A stretch of 23,662 bases of DNA from CAZFIO01 sp964519585 (GCA_964519585.1 CAZFIO010000011.1:1-23662), one strand, 5' to 3'; positions 14,965-23,031 are shown, counted from the stretch's first letter. Notes: generated from the sequence alone by a model not told the origin. Made by a program: numbers and translations.

Positions 14965-16944
14965 TTGAGGAAAGTTTTTAGGGGCGCCAGTATATATTTA
15001 CTTATCATAATTTTGATAGCTTTTGGGGTAAAAATGGCTGGGCAAAAAGTTGAACAGGCTAAAAAAATGGACACTACTGAATTAATTGAATATATTAAAA
15101 CTGATAAAATAGAAAGCATTAATCAGGTAGGCAGCAATCTGGAGGGTAAGTTAAAGGACGGTACCATATTTACAACTTATTTACCAGAGTCTATTAGATT
15201 TTCATTTTATGAAAAATATCTTGAAGAACCAGTGGAGAATAAGCTAATTAGATACAATGGTGAACCTATACCAGTAAGACCCTGGTACTATGATTGGTTG
15301 CCTACAATAATACTCTTGTTTGTCTTTGGAATCTTTTGGTTTAACTTTATGCAGCAATCACAAGGTGGTGGTGGCGGTAAAGTTATGTCTTTTGGGAAAA
15401 GCAAGGCTAGGCTTCACAAGGAAGAAGATGGTAAGCTGGTAGCCTTTGATGAGGTTGCAGGACTAGAAGAGGAGAAGGAAGAACTTCAAGAGATTGTTGA
15501 CTTCCTAAGGGGACCTAGAAAGTATATTGAGATAGGTGCTAGAATACCAACTGGGGTTTTATTGATTGGACCTCCTGGAACTGGTAAAACTTATTTAAGT
15601 AAGGCTGTAGCTGGTGAAGCTGCTGTTCCCTTCTTTACCATATCAGGTTCAGACTTTGTAGAGATGTTTGTCGGGGTAGGAGCCAGTCGGGTTAGGGACT
15701 TGTTTGAGCAGGCCAAGAAAAATGCACCATGCATTGTTTTTATAGATGAGATAGACGCTGTAGGCAGGAGAAGAGGAGCAGGCATGGGTGGGGGCCATGA
15801 TGAAAGGGAGCAGACCCTTAATCAACTTTTGGTTGAGATGGATGGTTTCGGCACCAATGAAGGTATAATCGTTATGGCTGCTACCAATAGGCCAGATATA
15901 CTGGATTCAGCCCTATTAAGACCAGGTAGGTTTGATAGACAGATTTATGTAGGACTTCCAGATATAAAGGGAAGAGAGGCAATACTAGGGGTTCATACTA
16001 GGAATAAACCACTGGAAGAAGATGTAGACCTTAAGGTAGTGGCAAGAAGGACACCAGGATTTACACCTGCTGACTTGGAAAACCTGGTTAATGAGGCAGC
16101 GCTTCTATCTGCAAGGTATAATCTTAAAAAGATACCTATGCACCTTATAGAGGAAGCTTCCATCAAAGTACAAGCTGGTCCTGAAAAGAAAAGCAGAGTA
16201 GTAAGTGAAAAAGAAAGAAAGCTTACTGCTTATCATGAGGCTGGTCATGCATTAACCGCAAGACTTATGCCAGGCATGGACCCTGTACACTTAGTAACAA
16301 TTATTCCTAGGGGCATGGCAGGCGGGTTTACTGCCTATATACCTGAGGAAGATGTAAACTATATGACAAAAAGACAAATGGAGGATAGGCTGGTAACCTT
16401 GTTAGGTGGAAGGGTGGCTGAGGCCTTGGTCCTTGAAGATATAAGTACAGGTGCCCAAAATGATATAGAAAGGGCAACAAAACTTGCTAGACAAATGATT
16501 ACCCACTATGGTATGAATGAAAAACTTGGACCTATGACCTACGGTACTGATGAGGAAGAGGTATTCTTAGGTAGGGACTTTGGCAGGTCAAGGAATTATT
16601 CCGAAGAAGTGGCTGCTACCATAGATAGTGAAATGAGAAACTTAATAGATACAGCCTACAATAGGGCAGAGGAAATGCTTAAAGAAAACATGGAAACATT
16701 AGAAAGAATCGCACAAGCCCTATTGGAGAAAGAAACCTTAGATGCTAAGGAATTCGAAGATTTGTTTACAGGCAAAATTGAAGAGGTTGAAGCCTTTGAT
16801 GACGAAGAAAAAGACAATGAAAAAACTTCTGAAGACCAGGCTAATGCAAATGAGTCTGAGACTATAGAAGATAAAGAAGAAAACATAGACAAAAATAATG
16901 ATGAAAATCAGGACAATGATGAAAATACAGATGAAGAGAATTAA
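14965..16944 (+). CDS. ftsH: ATP-dependent zinc metalloprotease FtsH
   Basis: FtsH is a hexameric membrane AAA+ protease that removes misassembled membrane proteins and short-lived regulators. The 659-residue product has two N-terminal membrane helices (about 8-24 and 112-128) around an extracytoplasmic domain, then the AAA module with Walker A GPPGTGKT (202-209), Walker B FIDEIDAVG and the second region of homology (ATNRPDILDSALLRPGRFDR). The zinc site is HEAGH (424-428). I use the TTG at 14965 because GGAGGGAGG (14949-14957) is 7 nt ahead; the GTG at 14947 lies within that site. The last 55 residues form a highly acidic, low-complexity tail rich in D, E and N, longer than I would expect for the family. 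The gene has its own promoter and terminator. Confidence 0.97.
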   Translation: MRKVFRGASIYLLIIILIAFGVKMAGQKVEQAKKMDTTELIEYIKTDKIESINQVGSNLEGKLKDGTIFTTYLPESIRFSFYEKYLEEPVENKLIRYNGEPIPVRPWYYDWLPTIILLFVFGIFWFNFMQQSQGGGGGKVMSFGKSKARLHKEEDGKLVAFDEVAGLEEEKEELQEIVDFLRGPRKYIEIGARIPTGVLLIGPPGTGKTYLSKAVAGEAAVPFFTISGSDFVEMFVGVGASRVRDLFEQAKKNAPCIVFIDEIDAVGRRRGAGMGGGHDEREQTLNQLLVEMDGFGTNEGIIVMAATNRPDILDSALLRPGRFDRQIYVGLPDIKGREAILGVHTRNKPLEEDVDLKVVARRTPGFTPADLENLVNEAALLSARYNLKKIPMHLIEEASIKVQAGPEKKSRVVSEKERKLTAYHEAGHALTARLMPGMDPVHLVTIIPRGMAGGFTAYIPEEDVNYMTKRQMEDRLVTLLGGRVAEALVLEDISTGAQNDIERATKLARQMITHYGMNEKLGPMTYGTDEEEVFLGRDFGRSRNYSEEVAATIDSEMRNLIDTAYNRAEEMLKENMETLERIAQALLEKETLDAKEFEDLFTGKIEEVEAFDDEEKDNEKTSEDQANANESETIEDKEENIDKNNDENQDNDENTDEEN

Positions 16945-16969
16945 GATAGGGTAAGCCTATCTTTTTCTT
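16943..16969 (+). terminator. Terminator after ftsH
   Basis: AAGATAGG/CCTATCTT forms an 8-bp stem with loop GTAAG and a T-rich tail (TTTTTCTTTTT counted from the stem end). The stem overlaps the TAA stop. Confidence 0.88.
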
Positions 16970-17006
16970 TTTGAAAAATTGGGTATATATATTTTAAGAT
17001 AAGTTC

Positions 17007-17034
17007 TTGACTAAAGATTTTTATCAATTATAAT
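17007..17034 (+). promoter_or_regulatory. Sigma-A promoter for the S component-coaX unit
   Basis: TTGACT (17007-17012) and TATAAT (17029-17034) are separated by 16 bp. Transcription would start near 17041 and give a leader of about 90 nt. Confidence 0.82.
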
Positions 17035-17040
17035 CTTATG

Positions 17041-17127
17041 TAGTGGTGGCTAGCATCTATATGAGCTAGACTTAATTTTTAGCAGTGAAAATATAGCCTG
17101 GTATCTGTTTAGAACCAGAGCGGAGGG
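17041..17127 (+). promoter_or_regulatory. Structured 5' leader, possible riboswitch of unknown class
   Basis: From the predicted transcript start to the ribosome binding site (GCGGAGGG, 17120-17127) the leader can fold in two exclusive ways. Fold A is CTAGC 17050-17054 with GCTAG 17065-17069. Fold B pairs GGCTA 17048-17052 with TAGCC 17094-17098 and GCTAG 17065-17069 with TTAGC 17079-17083. A third hairpin, CTGGT/ACCAG extended by TCT/AGA (17098-17118, one bulged A), ends one base before the ribosome binding site. I compared it from memory with THF, TPP, FMN, cobalamin, preQ1 and T-box consensus sequences and found no match. Confidence 0.4.
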
Positions 17128-17132
17128 ATAAT

Positions 17133-17882
17133 ATGAAAAAAGAAAAAGTATTTAGCATAAGAAAACTGACCCTTATAGGAGTATTGGGGGCAGTTTCTAT
17201 TGTTTTGGGTCTAACCCCTTTGGGGTTTATACCTATAGGACCTACAAGAGCAACTATTATGCATATACCTGTAATAATTGGAGCAATAATGGAGGGTCCT
17301 ATAGTAGGGGCTCTTGTAGGTTTAATCTTCGGATTCTTTAGTATATTTCAGAATGTAACTAATCCCACACCAGTTTCCTTTGTTTTTATAAATCCATTGG
17401 TATCTATAATTCCTAGGGTCCTTATTGGATTAACCACCTACTATAGCTACAGTGCTATAAAAGCAATAGGCAAGAAAAACCTTAGGAGATTAATTGCATT
17501 AGTATGGATAGGTATTATAGTCTACCTTGTAAGGGGAATATATGGCAACATAGCAAATTCCCAAGGTTGGATAGTTTTAATGATGAACCTTATATTGCTA
17601 ATTTTAACCTTGTCCTTTGCCTACTTTGGAGTTGCAAAAGTTGATAATGATTCTTTGGATATTATCATTCCTGCAATAGTAGGGACCTTAACAAATACTA
17701 TAGGGGTTCTTTTCACCATATATGTCTTATATGCTGAAAAGTTTGTTGCAAAACTAGGTTTGGATGTAACAAATACTAAGAAGGTTATAATAGGGATTGG
17801 GATTACAAATGGAATTCCTGAAGTGATTCTAGCTATTATTATAGTAGTAAGTGTTGTGGGTATACTAAGAAGAAATAAATAG
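17133..17882 (+). CDS. ECF transporter S component, probable vitamin (pantothenate?) uptake
   Basis: This is a small membrane protein that looks like the substrate-binding S component of an energy-coupling-factor transporter; it would share an EcfA-EcfA'-EcfT module encoded elsewhere. The 249 residues hold about six hydrophobic segments. The pattern PTRATIMHIPVIIGAIMEGP-(VVGAL)-VGLIFGFFSI is typical of S components of the RibU/FolT/PanT type. Start ATG follows GCGGAGGG. It is 11 bp from coaX, and coaX phosphorylates pantothenate, so pantothenate is the best substrate guess, by context only. Folate, riboflavin or another vitamin cannot be excluded. The structured leader suggests metabolite-responsive control. 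Confidence 0.82.
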   Translation: MKKEKVFSIRKLTLIGVLGAVSIVLGLTPLGFIPIGPTRATIMHIPVIIGAIMEGPIVGALVGLIFGFFSIFQNVTNPTPVSFVFINPLVSIIPRVLIGLTTYYSYSAIKAIGKKNLRRLIALVWIGIIVYLVRGIYGNIANSQGWIVLMMNLILLILTLSFAYFGVAKVDNDSLDIIIPAIVGTLTNTIGVLFTIYVLYAEKFVAKLGLDVTNTKKVIIGIGITNGIPEVILAIIIVVSVVGILRRNK

Positions 17883-17893
17883 AGGGTGGATTT

Positions 17894-18667
17894 ATGCTTT
17901 TAGTTATAGATGTAGGAAATACAAATATTGTATTTGGTGTGTATAGAGATAGGGATTTAATAGATAATTGGAGAATAGCTACTGAGAGGGGCAAGACGCC
18001 TGATGAATATGGTTTATTGTTTGAGCAAGTGTTCAAATACCATGGACTTGATACAAAGGGCGTAGAAAAGATTATTATATCTTCTGTTGTACCACCCCTG
18101 ATGCATACCCTGCCCAAGATGTCTAGAAAATATTTCAATATAGAACCCTTGCTAGTTGGACCTGGAGTAAAAACTGGTATAAATATAAAATATGAAAATC
18201 CTAAAGAGGTTGGTGCAGATAGGATTGTAAATGCAGTGGGGGGATATGAAAAGTATGGCGGGCCACTAATTATTGTAGATTTTGGAACAGCAATTACCTT
18301 TGATGTCATATCTAAAGATGGGGATTATTTAGGTGGGGTAATTACACCAGGGATAAAGATAGCTACTGAAGCCCTTTTTTCAAAAACTGCCAAGTTACCT
18401 AGGGTTGAAATTGCAAAGCCGGATAAGGTTATTGGGAAAAACACCATAAATTCGATTCAATCAGGTATAGTATATGGTTATGCAGGACTTATAGACTCAG
18501 TAATTGCTAGAATTATTAAGGAAATGGAAGTTAGAGAAGGAGACATAAAAATAATAGCAACAGGAGGCTTCTCCAATCTTATTTCTAGTGAAAGTAGATA
18601 TATTCAGAAAATAGATGGACTTCTCACCTTGGAAGGTCTAAGAATAATATACGAAAGAAACAAGTAA
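17894..18667 (+). CDS. coaX: Type III pantothenate kinase
   Basis: CoaX catalyses ATP-dependent phosphorylation of pantothenate, the first step of coenzyme A synthesis; type III enzymes belong to the ASKHA fold and are not feedback-inhibited by CoA. The 257 residues fit. Motifs are DVGNTN at the start (phosphate loop, Asp 6), VGPGVKTGI, GADRIVNAVG, and DFGTAITFD with Asp at about 129. Start ATG follows AGAGGGTGG. In B. subtilis coaX also lies just after ftsH; here an S component is inserted between them and is co-transcribed with it. The 3' end of the gene is part of a 16-bp perfect palindrome. Confidence 0.96.
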   Translation: MLLVIDVGNTNIVFGVYRDRDLIDNWRIATERGKTPDEYGLLFEQVFKYHGLDTKGVEKIIISSVVPPLMHTLPKMSRKYFNIEPLLVGPGVKTGINIKYENPKEVGADRIVNAVGGYEKYGGPLIIVDFGTAITFDVISKDGDYLGGVITPGIKIATEALFSKTAKLPRVEIAKPDKVIGKNTINSIQSGIVYGYAGLIDSVIARIIKEMEVREGDIKIIATGGFSNLISSESRYIQKIDGLLTLEGLRIIYERNK

Positions 18668-18692
18668 GTAGAATTCTCTACTTACTTGTTTC
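18657..18692 (+). terminator. Perfect 16-bp palindrome at the end of coaX
   Basis: GAAACAAGTAAGTAGA and its exact complement TCTACTTACTTGTTTC flank the 4-nt loop ATTC. The left arm holds the last coaX codons and the stop. The U-rich part of the right arm (TTGTTTC) may act as the release tract, but no separate T-run follows. It is most likely a terminator or transcript-end hairpin before dusB. Confidence 0.6.
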
Positions 18693-18708
18693 TATGAGGG
18701 GAGATTAA

Positions 18709-19686
18709 ATGAAGATAGGGAATATTGATTTAAAAAGCAGGGTGTTTTTAGCACCCATGGCAGGTGTGACGGATCTTGCTTATAGGATTATATGCAAGGA
18801 AATGGGGGCAGGCTTGGTAGTCTCTGAGATGGTCAGTGCCAAGGGAATTTACTATGGTGACAAGGGGACAGAAAGATTGATGGAAGTTGATGAGAGGGAA
18901 AGACCCCTGGCCCTTCAAATATTTGGTTCAGATGCGGAAATAATAGGAGATGTAATTAAAAACAAACTAAATTATAGGGATGATATAGATTTTATAGATA
19001 TAAATATGGGCTGCCCTGCTCCAAAAATAGTGAAAAATGGAGATGGCTCAGCTCTAATGAGAAACCCTAGTCTTATAAAGGAAATATTAGGTAAGGCTGT
19101 CAAAGCTTCAAAAAAACCAATAACAATTAAGTTTCGTATGGGCTGGAACAAGGATAGTTTGAATGGAATAGAGATAGCAAGGCTAGGAGAAGAAATGGGG
19201 GTAGCAGCTATTACCATCCACGGAAGAACCCGGGATATGTTTTATTCTGGCCAGGCGGATTGGGATTATATAAGAAGGGTTAAGGAGGCAGTTTCAATTC
19301 CGGTCATAGGGAATGGGGATATTTTTACAGCGGAGGATGGAATAAGGATGCTAAAGGAAACAGGATGTGACGGTATAGCAATTGGTAGAGGTGCCATGGG
19401 AAACCCCTGGATTTTTAAAGAAATAAATGCCTTGATAAACGGCAAAAAAATAGACCATCCAAAGGATTCTGACAAAATAAGCATGGGGATTCACCACCTA
19501 AACATGGTGTGTCAAATAAAGGGAGATCATGTAGGATTAAAGGAAATGAGGAAACATTTGGCCTGGTATATAAAGGGTATGAAGAATTCTAATGAAGTTA
19601 AAAACAAGATAAATAGCTTGCAAGATAAAAACATGGTTATAGATAGCCTCAATGATTACTCCTTATTCTTACAAAACAATGAATAA
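18709..19686 (+). CDS. dusB: tRNA-dihydrouridine synthase DusB
   Basis: This FMN enzyme reduces uridines in the D-loop of tRNA, using NADPH. The 325-residue product has the TIM-barrel start LAPMAGVTDLAYRIICKEMG, the catalytic Cys in NMGCPAPKIV (Cys about 102), RMGW, and ITIHGRTRDMFYSGQADWD, GNGDIF and IGRGAMGNPW for FMN binding. The tail from about 240 is the helical domain. The ATG follows AGGGGAG. In B. subtilis dusB lies between coaX and lysS, so position supports the name. Enzyme family is certain; the Dus subtype relies on context and similarity. Confidence 0.94.
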   Translation: MKIGNIDLKSRVFLAPMAGVTDLAYRIICKEMGAGLVVSEMVSAKGIYYGDKGTERLMEVDERERPLALQIFGSDAEIIGDVIKNKLNYRDDIDFIDINMGCPAPKIVKNGDGSALMRNPSLIKEILGKAVKASKKPITIKFRMGWNKDSLNGIEIARLGEEMGVAAITIHGRTRDMFYSGQADWDYIRRVKEAVSIPVIGNGDIFTAEDGIRMLKETGCDGIAIGRGAMGNPWIFKEINALINGKKIDHPKDSDKISMGIHHLNMVCQIKGDHVGLKEMRKHLAWYIKGMKNSNEVKNKINSLQDKNMVIDSLNDYSLFLQNNE

Positions 19687-19800
19687 GACTATTGAACCAC
19701 TCATATAATGATAAAGACTTTGACAGGATGGACCTAGGAAGGCTGCTTTTACTCACCTAGAAAGGAATCTTTATAAGAAGTATGATGGAGGGATTATCCT

Positions 19801-20715
19801 GTGTTATATATAGTAGATCATCTTGCTTATAAAAGCTATTTGATAAAAAAGCCTTATAATTTTATCTATAAATTATATAAGCCTAGCTTTAAACCACAGA
19901 TTCTTGGACCTATATCTGAATCAAATGAAGAGCTGGGTTATATAGTGGGGATAAACTTAAGGGAAATAAACTATAGGGATGATAATCTCTTAAGAAAATA
20001 CATAGAAAACATTAAATTACTTCTAAACCATAAGATTAAGACCCTATATATAGAAGATAGTCACCATATGGATCTAGATAGAATAAAAGGTATAGAGCTA
20101 GAAACTGGTCTAACCATAGCTAGAGGATTAACTACTAAACTAGAAAATATTTTGCCCATACTAGAAAAGATTTATGGAAAAAGAAATGAAAGCTTAGAGA
20201 ACAAAGAGGTTTTAATTCTTTGCCATGACAAGGATTTAGCTAGAAAAACAATAAGGTCTATATGGGATAAATTGAATTTTATTAGTTTGGTTAACTTCCA
20301 TGAGCCAATGATGGATGTTCAGGAAGAAATATTTGAAGAAATAGGTATATCTCTATACCAGCCTAGTATAGATAAAATAAATTTAAAAACCTATGATATC
20401 ATCATAAACCTCTATGATGGTCATGTGCCCAATACTTCTCAAGCACGAGGAAGTAGCGTCATATTTGACTTTAGCATGAATAAACCCTTTTTAGAACTAG
20501 ATATGCATTTTGTTATAGGGGATTTAAATTTTAGGATTGATAATGAAAAACAAGGTATAAATGATTTAATTCCTCATATAATACCATCAGCCCTATATGA
20601 AGAACTAATAGGTAGAAAGGATGAAAGTTTTTATCAAATATTTGCAAATAATAACTTTCATTTTTTAGATAACTTTATAAGTAATTTTTATATTGGGATA
20701 AAAGGTAGCTTTTAA
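19801..20715 (+). CDS. Conserved-looking hypothetical protein, 304 residues
   Basis: I do not recognise this protein. It starts at GTG with GGAGGG at 19785-19790, 10 nt ahead. It is soluble (no signal peptide or membrane helix) and rich in Ile, Asn, Lys and Asp. Alternating hydrophobic strands suggest an alpha/beta fold: IKTLYIED (about 79-86), ENKEVLILCHDKDLARKTIRSIWDKL (about 135-160, strand then helix) and YDIIINLYDG (about 199-208). The second could be a nucleotide-binding beta-alpha start, but there is no GxGxxG. Near the end RGSSVIFDFSMNKPFLELD recalls, only loosely, C-terminal parts of Rossmann dehydrogenases. It sits between dusB and greA, in the same direction as its neighbours, and base composition matches them, so it is not an obvious recent arrival. 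Confidence 0.75.
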   Translation: MLYIVDHLAYKSYLIKKPYNFIYKLYKPSFKPQILGPISESNEELGYIVGINLREINYRDDNLLRKYIENIKLLLNHKIKTLYIEDSHHMDLDRIKGIELETGLTIARGLTTKLENILPILEKIYGKRNESLENKEVLILCHDKDLARKTIRSIWDKLNFISLVNFHEPMMDVQEEIFEEIGISLYQPSIDKINLKTYDIIINLYDGHVPNTSQARGSSVIFDFSMNKPFLELDMHFVIGDLNFRIDNEKQGINDLIPHIIPSALYEELIGRKDESFYQIFANNNFHFLDNFISNFYIGIKGSF

Positions 20716-20717
20716 CC

Positions 20718-20746
20718 TTGACATTAATTAACAGCTTGATTATAAT
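20718..20746 (+). promoter_or_regulatory. Perfect-consensus sigma-A promoter for greA-lysS
   Basis: TTGACA (20718-20723) and TATAAT (20741-20746) have a 17-bp spacer, matching consensus at every position. It starts 3 bp after the stop of the unknown gene. The leader to greA is about 88 nt, and I see no strong structure in it. High constitutive expression of greA and lysS is inferred. Confidence 0.92.
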
Positions 20747-20840
20747 ATCTTGCATATAAGATATGAAACCAAGCAGAGTATTGGATAAACATAGATTTAT
20801 TTTAGAATTATTTTAAATGGAAAGAAAGGGAGAGAATCAT

Positions 20841-21317
20841 ATGACAGAAAAACATGTATTCTTAACTGAAGAAGGATTGGCTAAAATAGAAGGGGAATTA
20901 GACGAATTAAAATCAGTTAAAAGAAAAGAAATTGCAGAAAAAATCAAACAGGCTTTAAGTTTTGGAGATATAAGTGAAAACTCCGAATACGACCAAGCCA
21001 AGAATGAACAGGCACAACTAGAAGAAAGAATTGCAAAACTTGAAATGATGTTAAGAAACGCAAAAATAATTGAGAAAAATGAAGTTACTACTGATGTTGT
21101 AAGTATAGGGTCAAAGGTTAAGGTTAAGGATATGGAATTTGATGAAGAAATGGAATACCTTATAGTAGGTTCAGCTGAGGCTGATCCCTATAATGGAAAG
21201 ATATCAAACGAATCACCACTAGGAAATGCTCTCTTGGGTGGTAAGCTGGGAGATATACTAGATGTTCATGTACCTGATGGAATTATAAATTATGAGATAC
21301 TAAATATAGCTAGATAA
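20841..21317 (+). CDS. greA: Transcription elongation factor GreA
   Basis: GreA enters the RNA polymerase secondary channel and stimulates cleavage of backtracked RNA. I chose ATG 20841, preceded by AAGGGAGAG (20826-20834); the in-frame ATG at 20817 lies before that site. The product then has 158 residues, exactly the usual GreA length. The N-terminal coiled coil (to about 77) carries the tip acidic pair in GDISENSEYDQAKNEQA (Asp 43, Glu 46), and the C-terminal FKBP-like domain contains NGKISNESPLGNALLGGKLGD. It is followed 26 bp later by lysS with no terminator between them, so the two form one operon. Confidence 0.97.
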   Translation: MTEKHVFLTEEGLAKIEGELDELKSVKRKEIAEKIKQALSFGDISENSEYDQAKNEQAQLEERIAKLEMMLRNAKIIEKNEVTTDVVSIGSKVKVKDMEFDEEMEYLIVGSAEADPYNGKISNESPLGNALLGGKLGDILDVHVPDGIINYEILNIAR

Positions 21318-21343
21318 TGGAAACAAACTAAGGAGGATAAATA

Positions 21344-22834
21344 ATGTCACTTGAAGACTTAAATGAGATGCTCAGAATCAGAAGAGAAAAACTAGAGACA
21401 CTAATTGAAAAAGATAAGAATCCTTATCTTGTAGAAAAATTTGATTTTACCCACAAGAGCCAAGATATTACGGATAACTTTGAAAATATGGAAGGCCAAG
21501 ATGTAAAGATATCTGGAAGGATTATGTCCAGGAGAGGGCACGGTAAGGTTAGCTTTTTAGACTTACAAGATTCTGAAGGTAGAATTCAGGCCTTTATTAG
21601 ACTTGATACAATAGGTGAAGAAGCCTATGAGGACTTAAGTCTCTTGGATATTGGTGATATTGTAGGGGTTGCTGGTCAGGTTTTCAAAACAAAAATGGGT
21701 GAAGTTTCAATTAGGGTAAAAGAGTTAATTCTTATGAGCAAATCCTTGCAAATTCTTCCTGAAAAGTTTCATGGTCTAAAAGACCAAGATTTAAGATATA
21801 GGCAAAGATATGTAGACTTAATAGTTAATCCTGAAATCAAGGAAACCTTTATTCTTAGAAGTAAGATGATCAGTTCTATAAGAGAATACTTGGACAATAA
21901 AGGTTTTTTAGAGGTGGAAACACCTATACTAGGTACTATTGCAGGTGGGGCTAATGCTAGACCATTTATTACTCACCACAATACCCTGGATATAGATATG
22001 TATTTAAGAATTGCAAATGAACTGTACTTAAAAAGGCTAATAGTAGGTGGTTTTGACAAGGTCTACGAAATGGGTAGAATGTTTAGAAACGAGGGTATGA
22101 GTCCCAGACATAACCCAGAGTTCACCAGTATTGAATTGTATCAGGCCTATGTAGGCTATGAAGAGATAATGGAGTTAACTGAGGACCTAGTAGCCTATGT
22201 GGCTGAAAAAAATCTAGGAAAACTAAAAATAAACTACCAGGGCAAGGAATTAGATTTAACGCCTCCCTGGAGAAGACTAGATATGGCAGATGCAGTTAAA
22301 GAATTTGTTGGAGTAGATTTTTCAACTATAGACACAGATGAAGAAGCTATAACTATAGCAAAGGCAAAGGGCCTTGAAGTAAAGCCTGGAATGACTAGGG
22401 GGCATATAATAAATGAATTCTTTGAGGAATTCTGTGAAGAACACTTAGTTCAACCAACATTTATCACAGGTCATCCTGTGGAAGTTTCACCCTTGGCTAA
22501 GAGGGATCCAGATGACCCAAGAAAGACAAATAGGTTTGAAGCTTTTATCAATACATGGGAAATTGCAAATGCTTTTTCAGAGTTAAATGATCCTATAGAT
22601 CAAAGAAAAAGATTTGAAGACCAGGTTAAACAAAAGGAATCAGGGGACCATGAAGCCCACCCAATGGATGAAGACTTTATTAATGCTATAGAAGTTGGGC
22701 TACCTCCTACTGGGGGTTTAGGAATAGGTATAGATAGGTTGATAATATTATTAACAAACCAACCAAGCATAAGAGATGTACTACTATTTCCAACTATGAA
22801 ACCAATAGAGAAGCAAAGTATAGAGGAAGAATAG
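21344..22834 (+). CDS. lysS: Lysyl-tRNA synthetase, class II
   Basis: This enzyme charges tRNA(Lys) with lysine through lysyl-adenylate. The 496 residues match bacterial LysS. The N-terminal OB-fold anticodon domain spans about 50-150 (VKISGRIMSRRGHGKVSFLDL). The class II catalytic domain shows motif 1 (about 185-205), motif 2 FRNEGMSPRHNPEF (247-260) and motif 3 GLGIGIDR (458-465), plus GGANARPF. AAGGAGG at 21331-21337 supports the ATG. Gene order greA-lysS then a stable-RNA promoter region resembles Bacillus, where lysS precedes an rRNA operon. The 3' flank begins with an 11-bp repeat array 3 bp after the stop. Confidence 0.98.
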   Translation: MSLEDLNEMLRIRREKLETLIEKDKNPYLVEKFDFTHKSQDITDNFENMEGQDVKISGRIMSRRGHGKVSFLDLQDSEGRIQAFIRLDTIGEEAYEDLSLLDIGDIVGVAGQVFKTKMGEVSIRVKELILMSKSLQILPEKFHGLKDQDLRYRQRYVDLIVNPEIKETFILRSKMISSIREYLDNKGFLEVETPILGTIAGGANARPFITHHNTLDIDMYLRIANELYLKRLIVGGFDKVYEMGRMFRNEGMSPRHNPEFTSIELYQAYVGYEEIMELTEDLVAYVAEKNLGKLKINYQGKELDLTPPWRRLDMADAVKEFVGVDFSTIDTDEEAITIAKAKGLEVKPGMTRGHIINEFFEEFCEEHLVQPTFITGHPVEVSPLAKRDPDDPRKTNRFEAFINTWEIANAFSELNDPIDQRKRFEDQVKQKESGDHEAHPMDEDFINAIEVGLPPTGGLGIGIDRLIILLTNQPSIRDVLLFPTMKPIEKQSIEEE

Positions 22835-22837
22835 GGG

Positions 22838-22913
22838 AACAATTGGGGAACGATTGAGAATGATAGTCTAACAATAGTCAAACGGTTGTCAAACAATAGT
22901 CTAACAATTGTTT
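22838..22913 (+). repeat. Seven tandem 11-bp units after lysS
   Basis: Units in order are AACAATTGGGG, AACGATTGAG (10 bp), AATGATAGTCT, AACAATAGTCA, AACGGTTGTCA, AACAATAGTCT and AACAATTGTTT. The consensus is close to AACAATAGTCW. The same unit forms the ends of the element at 6221-6475. The period of 11 bp is close to one helical turn. The last unit begins with the palindrome AACAATTGTT. Confidence 0.8.
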
Positions 22914-22996
22914 ACTAGGGGCTATCTTTAGGGCCTCGGATTTTCTATTACTTTCAGCTGTACACTTTATGAATTAATGTCAGATGACTTTTGTAG

Positions 22997-23018
22997 GGAA
23001 GGGTCTATGTACCCTTCC
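22997..23018. repeat. GGAAGGGT/ACCCTTCC hairpin
   Basis: Perfect 8-bp arms surround the 6-nt loop CTATGT, directly after TTGTAG. This is the same geometry and flank as the hairpin at 6254-6275, with unrelated arm sequence. Confidence 0.75.
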
Positions 23019-23031
23019 AAACCTTTAAAAA

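Noticed and set aside
17041..17132. Leader before the S component as a tetrahydrofolate, TPP, FMN, cobalamin or preQ1 riboswitch.
   Set aside because: None of the invariant blocks I remember for these classes (for example GCATCCGC of the THF class or the FMN AGGGTG block) are present.
19704..19709. TATAAT after dusB as a promoter for the unknown gene.
   Set aside because: There is no acceptable -35 at 16-18 bp upstream and no extended -10; the TTGACA at about 19720 has no -10 at the right distance.
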